A stretch of 64,000 nt of DNA from JAUIEH01 sp964483375. GTDB lineage: Bacteria; Pseudomonadota; Alphaproteobacteria; Caulobacterales; Maricaulaceae. Below the pieces are notes generated by a model. It saw nothing but the letters and a program-made list of their open reading frames with translations. It was not told where the DNA came from and did not search any database. Positions 51,351 through 61,100 of this stretch are shown here, in pieces. A program made the position numbers and the translations under genes. Location of the stretch: assembly GCA_964483375.1 (NCBI GenBank), contig CAZABJ010000004.1:28395-92394 (forward strand), given 5' to 3'. Within the stretch, counting starts at the first letter, position 1. Each line of letters begins with the position of its first letter.

Positions 51351-52847
51351 TCACCGCGCGCCTCTTTGGCTCAGAACGGCGGGCACGGTCCGGGCGAGGA
51401 TGGCGATGTCATGCCAGACCGACCAATTGCGCACATACCAAGCGTCGAGATGGACCCGTTGTTGATACGTCGTGTCGCTGCGCCCGCTGATTTGCCACAG
51501 GCCCGTCACGCCGGGTCTGGTCTGCAAATAATAATGCGCGTCCTCGCCGTAGTGTTGTTCGAGTTCCTTCGCCACGATCGGCCGAGGGCCCACAAGGCTC
51601 ATGTCGCCGCGAATGACATTGATGAGCTGGGGCAATTCATCCAGGCTCGACTTGCGCAGGAAATTCCCAATGCGTGTGATGCGCACGTCGTTCGTCAGTT
51701 TGAAGTTGGCTTCCCACTCGCGAGCGGCTTCCGGATTTTCCGCCAGGTGCCGTTGCAGGATCTCTTCGGCGTTGGGAACCATGCTCCGGAACTTCAAGCA
51801 TTGGAATGACTTGCCGTACCGTCCGATCCGCGAATGGGCGAAAATTACAGGACCGCCGTCGCGAGAGATCAAGAAGGCCAGGACCGCGAAAACCGGCGAA
51901 AGCGCGACAAGCGCAGTGATGGCGACCACGAGATCGAACGCGCGCTTGATGAACTGCGGCAGGGGGTAGTCGAGATTCCGTCTCGGCGTGAGGAAGGAAA
52001 TATCGTGGCTCGCCACATAGTGGACGCGCAGACCCTCTAACGGCATCTCCCGGACGTTCGGGGAAAAGGCGTAGTCGATCTTTCTGCGGGTTAGGATCCG
52101 CGTCAGCAATTCCGCCTTCGCCGCTTCGGTCGCGTCCGGCGCAAGCACGACAATGCCGTTGCGGTATTTCTCAAGCGCGGGAAGCATCACGGAAGCGTCG
52201 GCTGAGGCGCCTTCCTCTCCGCCGTCCGGCGTCACCAAAGCGGCGAAGCTCGTGCGTTCGCGTACGTCAAAACCAAGCTCAGGCGCCGCGGCGATCGCGG
52301 CATGGGCTTCATCCGCCCGGGCTTCCCCAACGATAAGGGTGGGAACGCGCCACAGGCCCAAACGATCCATGACGCTTTTGCTGATCGAGCGGCCGAGAAC
52401 GATGGCGAACGGCGCGATCGCCCAGCCCAGCAACAGCCAGGACCGAGAGATTTGGTCGCGCGTGACATATTGCAGAAAGCCGTCGGTGAGGAGCAGAAGC
52501 CCGCAGGTCAACAAAATGTGTTTGGTTTGCAGCCCCAGCGGCAGGCGCGCTTGGTAGTGGCCGTTCATGGAGAACATGGCGAGCGCCAAAGTGCTGAGCA
52601 GCGCGAACTCGATAGCGCGCAGCCTCAGAGCGGTCCCGAAATCTAATTCGAACGGCCTATCGAACAGGATGGGGCTGAGCCAACTCGACAGCGCGAACGC
52701 GATCAAGCCGACGGCGGCCAAGGACACGAGGTCGGACACCGCGGTGATCCAGCCGTGACGGGCCCGCCGCGCCATCGTCGTGTGTCGCATTTGCTGCGCC
52801 GCACGCAATGTGTGCGGGCGTGCCTGCGGAGCGGTAGATCCGCGCAT
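51351..52847 (-). CDS. Undecaprenyl-phosphate sugar phosphotransferase (WbaP-like)
   Basis: 498 residues from the ATG at 52847 with AGGGGGA upstream; the open frame extends 91 codons further but without protein character. N-terminal membrane segments (about 35-165), a nucleotide-binding-like middle domain, and the C-terminal Bac_transf domain: FDLVVAITALVALSPVFAVL, KFRSMVPNAEEIL, LRKSSLDELPQLINVIRGDM, SLVGPRPIV and PGVTGLWQISGRSD. The PNAEEIL insert and following region resemble WbaP-type galactose-1-phosphate transferases. It starts repeat-unit assembly in the second locus, parallel to HfsE in the first. First gene of the minus-strand run to 47701. Confidence 0.87.
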   Translation of the reverse strand: MRGSTAPQARPHTLRAAQQMRHTTMARRARHGWITAVSDLVSLAAVGLIAFALSSWLSPILFDRPFELDFGTALRLRAIEFALLSTLALAMFSMNGHYQARLPLGLQTKHILLTCGLLLLTDGFLQYVTRDQISRSWLLLGWAIAPFAIVLGRSISKSVMDRLGLWRVPTLIVGEARADEAHAAIAAAPELGFDVRERTSFAALVTPDGGEEGASADASVMLPALEKYRNGIVVLAPDATEAAKAELLTRILTRRKIDYAFSPNVREMPLEGLRVHYVASHDISFLTPRRNLDYPLPQFIKRAFDLVVAITALVALSPVFAVLAFLISRDGGPVIFAHSRIGRYGKSFQCLKFRSMVPNAEEILQRHLAENPEAAREWEANFKLTNDVRITRIGNFLRKSSLDELPQLINVIRGDMSLVGPRPIVAKELEQHYGEDAHYYLQTRPGVTGLWQISGRSDTTYQQRVHLDAWYVRNWSVWHDIAILARTVPAVLSQRGAR

Positions 52848-52892
52848 GTCGTGTCCCCCTGTTCGGCCCCGAAGCCCGCGCGCACAAGCATC

Positions 52893-52939
52893 ATGCTGCG
52901 CCGCAGCATTTATCGCTTGCGAATGTCGGACACGCAAGC
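52893..52939 (-). promoter_or_regulatory. Promoter with two dyads upstream of WbaP-like gene
   Basis: On the minus strand a -35-like TTGCGT (plus-strand 52932-52937) and -10-like GATAAA (52909-52914) are 17 bases apart. A perfect dyad GCTTGCG/CGCAAGC (52915-52921, 52933-52939) covers the spacer and -35. A second perfect palindrome ATGCTGCGCCGCAGCAT (52893-52909) covers the expected start site. Two regulator sites on one promoter are inferred. The rest of the 389-base gap 52848-53236 holds no gene. Confidence 0.4.
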
Positions 52940-53236
52940 CTCGAGCCAAGCGGTAACTAGCATGTGAGAAACCGGTTGTTAACAGTTGTCCGATTTCTCT
53001 TGATCGTTGCGTTACGACTTCGGTGAGAACGGGGCCGCGGCGCTGCGTTGCAGGTCTTGATCGTAGCAGGTAGCGTATTACCGTCTGTGCGGAGCGGCGA
53101 AAAAAGCGTCCAAGCCGCAAGGGGAGAGCACGGCGTCTTTAACCCATCCACTAGGATCGACGCCGCAGTCGGAAGCGAATCGCCCCACGACTTATCCAAA
53201 TCGCGTTCCGACCCAATCAACAGTCGAGCGAAACAT

Positions 53237-53494
53237 ATGAAGTCTAGCCCATCAAAACCGAACGTCGCCGCACACCCCTCCCGTCTGGATCTCCCGGACA
53301 ATCGCGAGGTCTCAACGGCGTTTTTAAACCTTGGAAAGGCGGTTTGCGGGCTGACCGCGCTCGTGTTGCTGGCGACTGGCAAGCTCGTTTTCGCCGGTCT
53401 CGCCATTTTCGCGTTTATGGTGATGTTCGTGCTTGAAGCGAACGCCGAAATCGACGCGGTCTTGAACGGCGCGGACCGGTTCACCGACGATTGA
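53237..53494 (+). CDS. Small hypothetical membrane protein
   Basis: 85 residues from the ATG at 53237; the frame is open further upstream but only this part looks like protein. A polar first 35 residues (SRLDLPDNREVSTAFLNLG) is followed by a hydrophobic region, about 40-73 (AVCGLTALVLLATGKL then VFAGLAIFAFMVMFVLE), which may form a two-helix hairpin. No family recognised and a weak ribosome site. It lies between the minus-strand operon and wza. Could be a small accessory protein of the polysaccharide system or spurious. Confidence 0.45.
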   Translation: MKSSPSKPNVAAHPSRLDLPDNREVSTAFLNLGKAVCGLTALVLLATGKLVFAGLAIFAFMVMFVLEANAEIDAVLNGADRFTDD

Positions 53495-53520
53495 CGTCAG
53501 CCCCGAGCGGCGTCTCAAGC

Positions 53521-54090
53521 TTAGAAAAACCGCTCCAAAATTTGCACCGTGTCGCCCGGTTGGACGGGCGTGCTTGAAGAGAGCGGCAGGTCGATGGAAT
53601 TGACCTCGCCGTCGCGCCGGATGCGCACGCGCTGCTGATTGGCGCGATAGGTGAAACCGCCGGCGGTGGCCACGGCGTTCAGCACGGTCAGCCCGTCGGC
53701 GAAGGCGTATTCGCCCGGCTCGTTGACTTCCCCGAGAATGTAGTAGGGGCGAAAATTCAAAACCTCGGCGCTGACCCGCGCCTCGAGCATATAAGAGGGC
53801 GTGAGAGCGGACTCCACCGCACGCTGGAATTCAGGAACGGTCAAGCCGGCGGCTTGGATGTCGCCGACCAGCGGAAGAGAGACCGCGCCATTGCCTGACA
53901 CGATGAATTCGCCAGACAAATCGTCTTCGCCGAAAACGGTGACCCGAACCCGGTCAGCCGTTCCCAAGCGATAGGTGGGGATCGATGGCTCGACGACGTC
54001 AGCATCGACGGTGAGCGGAGGCGGCGTCGCGCATGAAGCGGCGACGAGACCCATGATCAAAACAACAAAAGTCCGCAAAAATACCCCCAT
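53521..54090 (-). CDS. Short polysaccharide export lipoprotein (Wza/GumB-like, no C-terminal helix)
   Basis: 189 residues from the ATG at 54090 (GTG one codon earlier possible). Lipoprotein signal peptide with lipobox VAAS-C. Poly_export domain at about 38-110 (YRLGTADRVRVTVFGEDDLSG, GNGAVSLPLVGDI) and one SLBB domain at about 111-185 (YYILGEVNEPGEYAF). It ends at DTVQILERFF with no amphipathic outer-membrane helix. Such short proteins need another outer-membrane channel; a beta-barrel protein is encoded next door, divergently. Convergent with the small membrane-protein gene. Confidence 0.84.
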   Translation of the reverse strand: MGVFLRTFVVLIMGLVAASCATPPPLTVDADVVEPSIPTYRLGTADRVRVTVFGEDDLSGEFIVSGNGAVSLPLVGDIQAAGLTVPEFQRAVESALTPSYMLEARVSAEVLNFRPYYILGEVNEPGEYAFADGLTVLNAVATAGGFTYRANQQRVRIRRDGEVNSIDLPLSSSTPVQPGDTVQILERFF

Positions 54091-54361
54091 CACCCGTCTC
54101 TCCCCTTACCGGCCGCCGGCTGACATGGGTAATCCTGGTCGGGAACGAAAAGTCAACTGCACGAAGGGCTCTGGCAGGGTGTTTCTCGCCGAAAAGAGCC
54201 TCTTGCTTGTGGGTAACAGGGTCGGGGTCAGGGTCTGCGGGTTGCGCGGGGGTCCCAATTAGCGTCCCCATACGGTACGGACGCGGTCGGAGAGGGTGAG
54301 CACAAGGGGGCGCGGATGCGGCGACCGTGGCGCCAGAAACGCGGTGGGCGCGAAGCGGTAT

Positions 54362-54399
54362 CAGATGGCGTGGACACCATCTGTGAGTGCGCATAAAAA
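54362..54399 (+). promoter_or_regulatory. Promoter and overlapping dyad upstream of beta-barrel gene
   Basis: TGGACA (54371-54376) and TAAAAA (54394-54399), 17 bases apart, lie 63 bases before the ATG at 54463. A perfect dyad CAGATGG/CCATCTG (54362-54368, 54377-54383) with an 8-base spacer straddles the -35 element, as an operator would. The -35 and spacing equal those of the tRNA-Ser promoter. The remainder of the 372-base gap 54091-54462 contains no gene. Confidence 0.45.
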
Positions 54400-54462
54400 T
54401 TGCGAGGGGGTAGTCGCGGGTGCGCGCGATTTCGATGCGCGCCGGCGAGCACGGTGAGGGGC

Positions 54463-55725
54463 ATGCCGAAGACAATCACGTATATCGTATCGGTCGCTTC
54501 ATGCCTCGCCGTCATCGCGTCTGGCGCCGCATTGGGGCAGACCTTCGACCGCGACCGCACCGAAAGCGTTCAAGAACGATTCGACGAACGCCGTTTCGAC
54601 AACCCGATCCGTTTCCGCAACTTCAATGTTTGGCCGGAGATTTCGGCATCGGTGCAGTTGACCGATAACCTGCGCGCTTCCGCCGTGGATGAAGAAAACG
54701 ACTACATCTTCACTATCAGGCCAGCGGTGCGGGCGGTATCAGATTGGGCCAATGGGAACGAGCTGACCGCGGAAGTGTCGGTGACGTCGCGAACGTTTGC
54801 GGAAAATGACGACGAGAACCATGTCGATTACACCGCCGACGCCGCGCTTGACCTGCGCTTCGCCGGCCCCATCACGCTCACGACGCGCGGCGGATACGCC
54901 TCGTTGACGGAATTGCGCACGTCGCCTGACGCTTCCTCCGATGCGCGCGAACCGACTAACATCAATCGGTCGACGCTCGGCGCGGAGATTTCCCGCACCT
55001 TCAACCGCCTGCGGCTCAGCGCGCGGACGGACGGCACTTGGCTCGATTTCGACGACGTTCAGGCGCTGGCCGGAGGCGCTATCGACCAAGACGAGCGGGA
55101 CCGCAGCGTGCTTTCTCTTGGCGCGCGCGCCGATTACGCCCTCAGCCCGGCCTGGGCCTTGTTCCTGACCGGGAGCGGCAATTCTCGGGATTATGACGTC
55201 GGCGGGCCGACCAGCCGCGATTCAAGCGGTTACCGGGTCGGCGGCGGCGCCGACTTTGAATTGGGCGGTTATGTCCGAGGCGAGATGGCGCTCAGCTATG
55301 TCGAGCAGGACTACGACTCGACAGTATTTTCAGGCGTTTCTGGGCTCGGTGTGGATGTCGCGCTTGAGGTCTTCCCGACGCGTCTAACGACAGTGACGTT
55401 GGGCGGCCGCGTCGCAGCGGAGGAAACGACGATCGTGGATGCGACCGGTTATCTGACCCGCAATGCGGAAGTTCAGGTGGACCATGAGCTGTTGCGGCGT
55501 TTCATCTTGACCGGTCGGGCCTTCGGCAGCCAGGACGAGTATGAGGGCGTTGATCGGTCAGATTTGCGCTGGGGGCTCGAAGCGGGCGGGACTTTCCTGC
55601 TCAACCGCAGCGTGGGCTTGTCCGCAAGGGTCAGCCACTTCCAGCAGGATTCCTCTGGGGCCCAAGCCGATGCGAACTTTACTGTCAATACGTTGAGTTT
55701 TGGTGTAATTTTCCGGCCCGGTTAG
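54463..55725 (+). CDS. Outer-membrane beta-barrel protein of polysaccharide export
   Basis: 420 residues from the ATG at 54463. Signal peptide about 1-25 (SVASCLAVIASGAALGQ). The mature protein is almost entirely alternating amphipathic beta-strand with short turns, e.g. PEISASVQLTDNLRAS, LTAEVSVTSRTFAEND, VDVALEVFPTRLTTVTLGG, and ends in a strand with terminal aromatic-x pattern (TLSFGVIFRPG). It resembles the barrel proteins encoded beside wza in alphaproteobacterial exopolysaccharide loci. Proposed channel partner for the short Wza. Followed after 56 bases by the autokinase gene. Confidence 0.8.
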   Translation: MPKTITYIVSVASCLAVIASGAALGQTFDRDRTESVQERFDERRFDNPIRFRNFNVWPEISASVQLTDNLRASAVDEENDYIFTIRPAVRAVSDWANGNELTAEVSVTSRTFAENDDENHVDYTADAALDLRFAGPITLTTRGGYASLTELRTSPDASSDAREPTNINRSTLGAEISRTFNRLRLSARTDGTWLDFDDVQALAGGAIDQDERDRSVLSLGARADYALSPAWALFLTGSGNSRDYDVGGPTSRDSSGYRVGGGADFELGGYVRGEMALSYVEQDYDSTVFSGVSGLGVDVALEVFPTRLTTVTLGGRVAAEETTIVDATGYLTRNAEVQVDHELLRRFILTGRAFGSQDEYEGVDRSDLRWGLEAGGTFLLNRSVGLSARVSHFQQDSSGAQADANFTVNTLSFGVIFRPG

Positions 55726-55781
55726 GGCGGCCTTTTGGGGGTGAGCCCAGCGGCGCTTGGTCGTATGGGCTCTGAAATGCG

Positions 55782-58034
55782 ATGGAACATTCGCCCGCGA
55801 CGCGATCAGCGGGGCCGGCGACAGCGATCAGCGCGTCGGAACCCGACACGATAGACCTTTTCGGTCTGTACAACCTTATTGTGCGTCGCTTTTTGACGAT
55901 TTTAGCCGTCGGGTCGGTCGTATTTTTTGGGGTGATTCTCTTTACCCTGCAACAGGTGCCGCGCTTCACCGCGACCGCCTCGGTGTCCATCAATGTCGCC
56001 CAACCCGACGCCTCGCGCATGGACGAGATTTTTGAGGGGCTGCCCTTGGATTCGACCGTGGTCGATACGCAGGTCGAGCATATCCGATCCCGGGTCGTTG
56101 CCGAGCGTGTCGTGCGCACATTGGACTTGACCCGCGACCCTGAGTTCAATCCCAATCTTCGCGAGCCGAGCGGCTTTGACAGGTTCAAGGCGCAGCTTCG
56201 GTCGTTTTTGCGCGGCTCGTCGCCGGTGGCGCAAGCGAGCGAAGTCCGCGGCCCCGTTTTGCCCGAAGCGGAGCGGGAACAGCGGGTGATCGACGCGACG
56301 GTCTCAACGGTGCTGGGCAATCTCGACGTTTATCGCGTCGGGCGCACCCTGATGCTGAACGTCACCTATTCGAGCGAACAGCCCGGACGGGCGAACGCCA
56401 TCGCCAATGCTTTCGCTGAGCAATACATTGAGGCGCAGCGCGAGGCGAAACGCGAAGCGGCCAATGCGCAAAACCGCAGTCTTGAAAGCCGGATCAATGA
56501 GCTGCGAGAGGTGTTGCGGGCCTCTGAAGCCGCCGTGGAAGCCTATCGGATCGAACACAACCTTCAGCCGACCCGTGGGACGACCCTGGTCGAAAGCCAA
56601 CTTGCAGAACTCAGCGCCGAGCTCATTCGGGAGCGGGCCGAGTTGGCCGAAGCGGAAGCGCGACTGAGCAGCGTGCGCGTCCAGGCCCAGCGAGGGGCGG
56701 CGGATTCGGTGTCAGAGGTATTGTCCTCGACCTTGATCGGTGAGCTGCGCGGTCAGCAAGCCGAAGTCGCGCGGGATTTGGCCGAGTTGAGCAGCCGCTA
56801 CGGGCCGCTCCACCCCCAAATCCAACGCGTCAACAGCCAGCTTTCCGACATTGACGCACAGATCCAGGCCGAGGTGCGGCGTATCGTTTCAAGCCTTGAA
56901 ACCGATGTGACGGCGGCTCGGCAGGGCATACGGACGCTCGAAGCGGGCATTGAGGAACTGCGCAACGAGTTGAACCAGGCTAATCAAAACCAGCTCGAAC
57001 TGAACGAGCTTTTGCGACAGGCCGACGCCGACAGAGAACTCTATGATCTCTTTTTGGAACGCTCGCGCGAGACCGGCGAACAAGGTGAGTTGAGCGAGGC
57101 CGACGCGACAATCGTTTCTCGCGCCATCTTCCCCGGCGGGCCGACATCGCCTCGGCTCACCGTGGGATTTTTGATCGCGGTCGTTCTCGGCGGCGGCATG
57201 GCGTTGGCCGCGGCGTTGTTGGTCGAATTGCTGGATCGCGGGCTGTGGACGGGACGCGATGTTGAGAAATTCGTCGGCGTGCGCAGCCTGGGGACGCTCC
57301 CCTTGGTCCGACGGCGTGCGGGGATTGTTTCGCGACATCCCGGTGAACACGTCGTCGAAAAGCCGATGTCCGTTTATGCGGATGCCTTGCGACGGGTGAG
57401 CGCGTCCTTGCGGCTTGCGAGAGGGGTTGAGCCGCCTCAAATCGTCGGCGTCACCTCGGCCATGCCCGGCGAGGGCAAGAGTGCGACCGCGCTTGCGATC
57501 AGCCGGGTGACGGTGTCACCCGAAAGACCGACCCTGGTTGTCGATTGCGACCTGCGTCGAAGCGGCTTGACGAAGGCCACGCGTCTTACGTCGCGGAACG
57601 AGGGTATTGTCAGCGTCTGTCTCGGTGAAACAGCGCTCGACGACGCGATCGTGAAAGATGAACACACGGCTCTGGACATTTTGCCGGTTGGGAAAGTGGG
57701 GCCCAGCGGCGGAGACGTGTTTTCGAGCCGGGCGTTTGGTGAGCTGTTGGCGGAGTTGCGTCAACGCTACGCCTTTATCGTGCTGGATTGTCCGCCCACA
57801 TTGGCGGTTGCGGAATCCACAGCGATCGCGGCGAGCTGTGATGCGGCGGTGATGATCGTCGAAACGCGCAAGACCAGCCGGGACGCGGCCAAAGCCGCCC
57901 TCGCCCATTTGCAGAACGTCAACGTGAATATCGCCGGCGCGGTTTTGAACAAGGCGCGTTTACGTGCGCGTGGTCGTGCGGCGACGGATCAATATTACTA
58001 CTACAACAAGCTCAAGAGCTATTATCGCACCTAA
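55782..58034 (+). CDS. Wzz/tyrosine autokinase fusion (Wzc-like)
   Basis: 750 residues. Inner-membrane co-polymerase with fused BY-kinase. First membrane segment about 38-57; Wzz periplasmic domain with long coiled coils (about 220-455); second membrane segment about 459-484. Cytoplasmic kinase: Walker A SAMPGEGKS with Lys566, Walker A-prime LVVDCDLRR, Walker B FIVLDCPPT. The C-terminus has a tyrosine cluster YYYYNKLKSYY for autophosphorylation. All catalytic motifs are intact, unlike HfsB in this window. Probably one operon with the beta-barrel gene; convergent with gltB. Confidence 0.92.
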   Translation: MEHSPATRSAGPATAISASEPDTIDLFGLYNLIVRRFLTILAVGSVVFFGVILFTLQQVPRFTATASVSINVAQPDASRMDEIFEGLPLDSTVVDTQVEHIRSRVVAERVVRTLDLTRDPEFNPNLREPSGFDRFKAQLRSFLRGSSPVAQASEVRGPVLPEAEREQRVIDATVSTVLGNLDVYRVGRTLMLNVTYSSEQPGRANAIANAFAEQYIEAQREAKREAANAQNRSLESRINELREVLRASEAAVEAYRIEHNLQPTRGTTLVESQLAELSAELIRERAELAEAEARLSSVRVQAQRGAADSVSEVLSSTLIGELRGQQAEVARDLAELSSRYGPLHPQIQRVNSQLSDIDAQIQAEVRRIVSSLETDVTAARQGIRTLEAGIEELRNELNQANQNQLELNELLRQADADRELYDLFLERSRETGEQGELSEADATIVSRAIFPGGPTSPRLTVGFLIAVVLGGGMALAAALLVELLDRGLWTGRDVEKFVGVRSLGTLPLVRRRAGIVSRHPGEHVVEKPMSVYADALRRVSASLRLARGVEPPQIVGVTSAMPGEGKSATALAISRVTVSPERPTLVVDCDLRRSGLTKATRLTSRNEGIVSVCLGETALDDAIVKDEHTALDILPVGKVGPSGGDVFSSRAFGELLAELRQRYAFIVLDCPPTLAVAESTAIAASCDAAVMIVETRKTSRDAAKAALAHLQNVNVNIAGAVLNKARLRARGRAATDQYYYYNKLKSYYRT

Positions 58035-58167
58035 GCGTCGGGTTTGTCGGACAGCCGATACGATTGGGCGCGCTGGCCCCAGAACCTCGGCAGCCGAACC
58101 GTCTCGCTTGGCGCGTCCGTCGCCGCCTATTCCATGGTTTTGCGCAGCGTCTTTGGGAGGCGCGAGA

Positions 58168-61100
58168 TTAGGCGCGCGCCTCTGCTGGGTCGACGTCGTC
58201 GTCAGCCGCCTTTTCGAGCGGCGCCACCCAACGGAACGTCGTCGCGGAGGCCTCCCAATCGGTCAGGATTTCCGCGGCGCGCGCCGAACCGGTGGCCGCT
58301 GCATGACGCTCGAGCAAGGCGCGGCAGCGCAGCTGGGCGGCGACGTTCATATCGGCGAGCCGGACCGAACCGGGGTTCACATAGTCCTCCGCGCGGTCCT
58401 CGGGATCGTGGAGAAACGCCTCCCCCCCGGTCATGCCGGCGGCGAAATTGTCCCCAATGGCGCCCAGCACCACGACCGTCCCGCCCGTCATATACTCGCA
58501 GCCATTCGCCCCACAGCCTTCGATGACGGCGTCCGCGCCGGAATTTCTCACAGCGAAGCGTTCGCCCGCGCGGCCTGAGGCGTACAGCGCGCCTGACGTT
58601 GCTCCGTAGAGGCAGGTGTTTCCGATGATGGCGCCGGGCGCGCCGGACCCGGGGCGCACCGTGATGCTGGCGCCGGACAGGCCTTTGCCCACATAGTCGT
58701 TTGCGTCTCCGGTCAGGATAAGGCTCAATCCCTGAACCGCGAAGGCTCCCAAGGATTGTCCCGCCGATCCGCGCAGCCGCACGGTCAGGCGGTCGGGGGG
58801 CGGCGGGGCATCCCCCCACTTTCGCACGATGGCGGATGACACCCGCGCGCCCACCGCGCGGTGAGAGTTCCGGATGGGGTATTCCAAGGACATTTTTTCG
58901 CCGCGCTCAAAAAACGGCGCGGCGTCAGCGAGGATCTGAGCGTCGAGCGTGTCGGGCACGTCAGTGCGCCCTTCCGCAGCCCGACGCGGCGGGTAGGGGC
59001 CAGGGTCCACCGAGACCAGGAGCGGGTTGAGGTCGAGATCGTCGAGATGCTCGCCGCCGCGTTTGATCTGTTGGAGAAGGTCGCAGCGCCCAATGACGTC
59101 GGTCAGCGACCGCGCCCCCAGCTCCGCCAAACGAACCCGGACGTCTTGGGCGATCAGGGTCATGAGATTGACGACGTGTTCGGGATCGCCGCGGAACCGC
59201 GCCCGCAACGCTTCGTCTTGGGTGCAGACCCCGACCGGGCATGTGTTGGAATGGCATTGCCGGACCATCAAACAGCCCATGGCGACCAGGGATGCGGTGC
59301 CGATCCCGAATTCCTCCGCGCCCAGCATCGCGCCGATGATCACATCCCGGCCGGTTCGGAAACCGCCGTCGACCCTCAGCTTGACCAGATGCCGCAAGTC
59401 GTTGAGCGAGAGCACTTGATGGGCTTCGGCGAGACCCATCTCCCAAGGCAGGCCAGCGAATTTGATCGATGTGTGGGGGCTCGCGCCGGTGCCGCCCACA
59501 TGCCCGGATAGCAAGATCACGTCAGCTTTCGCTTTGGCCACTCCGGCGGCGACCGCCCCAACCCCGGCGCCTGCGACGAGTTTCACGCAGACCTCCGCAT
59601 CGGGATTGATCTGCTTGAGGTCGTAGATGAGCTGAGCCAGGTCCTCGATGGAGTAAATGTCATGATGCGGGGGCGGGGAGATAAGCGTGGTTCCAGGGGT
59701 CGCGCAGCGGAGTTTCGCGATATACTCGGTCACCTTGAAGCCGGGGAGCTGTCCGCCTTCGCCCGGTTTCGCGCCTTGAGCGACCTTGATTTCGATTTCG
59801 CGGCATTCATTGAGATAGCGCGCGGTCACGCCAAATCGGCCTGAGGCCACTTGTTTGACAGCGGAATTCGCGTTGTCGCCATTCGGCCGTCGCGCGTATC
59901 GCGCAGGATCCTCGCCCCCCTCGCCGGAAACCGATTTCGCACCGATGCGGTTCATCGCAATGTTGAGCGCGCCATGGGCTTCGGGGCTCAACGCGCCAAG
60001 AGACATGCCCGGGGTCACGAAACGCCGCCGAATGGCGTTGGCGCTCTCCACATCGTCGAGCGGAACCGCGGGACCGGCGGGGACGGTCTTCAAAAGGTCG
60101 CGCAATTGGGCGGGCGGGCCGTTCCGCGTCAACGCGACGTAGCGCTCATAAGCCGCTTCATCTCGCGTCCGCGCGGCGGTTTGAAGCGCATGGATGAGCT
60201 CGGCCTCATAAACATGGCGTTCGCCCTGCGCGCGCTGACGGTAGAACCCTCCCACGGGCAGGGTCAGCGCGTCCTCCCGCCAAGCCGTTTCGCTGCGCGC
60301 GCAGGTTTGCGCCTCGAGCCCCGCCAATCCCAGCCCGGAAATTCTACTGGTCACGCCGGTAAAATACGTCGCGACCAGAGTGCGGGAGAGGCCCAGCGCC
60401 TCGAAGTTGCAGCCGCCTCGATAAGAGGAGATGACCGAAATCCCGAGCTTGGCCATGATTTTCATCAGCCCGGCGTCAAGCACGTCTTTGTAGCGGGTGG
60501 CGCAGTCTCTCGCGCTCAATCCGCCCAAGAGCCCGCGGGCCTGCATGTCCGCGATCGCATCAAAGGCCACATAGGGGTTCACCGCCGTGGCCCCGACCCC
60601 GATCAACACCGCACACGCATGGCTGTCGAGCGCGTCGCCGGCCTGAACGGTCAAGGAGCAGCGCCTCCGCAGCCCCGCGGCGACCAGCCGGGCTTGCACC
60701 GCCCCGACCGCCAATGCGGGGGGAATTGCGGCCTTCTCGCCGCATTGGGCGTGGTCGGTCAGGATAAGGTCGCGGCGTCCGGCGCGAACCGCAGCTTCGG
60801 CGGCGTCGCATAGCGCCTCCAGACCATCGCGCAGCGCTGCGCCATCGCCGGGGCGCGCGGGAACCGGAAACGTCGCATCGAGGGTTTCGGCGCCTTCCGC
60901 GAGCGTCGCCGACAGGCGGTCGAACATAGCGTTGGTGAGGATCGGGCTCTCCAAGGTCATGATCTCCACCGGCGCGCTGGGATCATTGACGATGGGCAGG
61001 GTGCGGAAACGCGTCTTAAGGCTCATGACGCGGGCTTCGCGCAGCGGGTCGATGGGCGGATTGGTGACCTGGGCGAAGTTCTGGCGGAAGAAATGATAGA

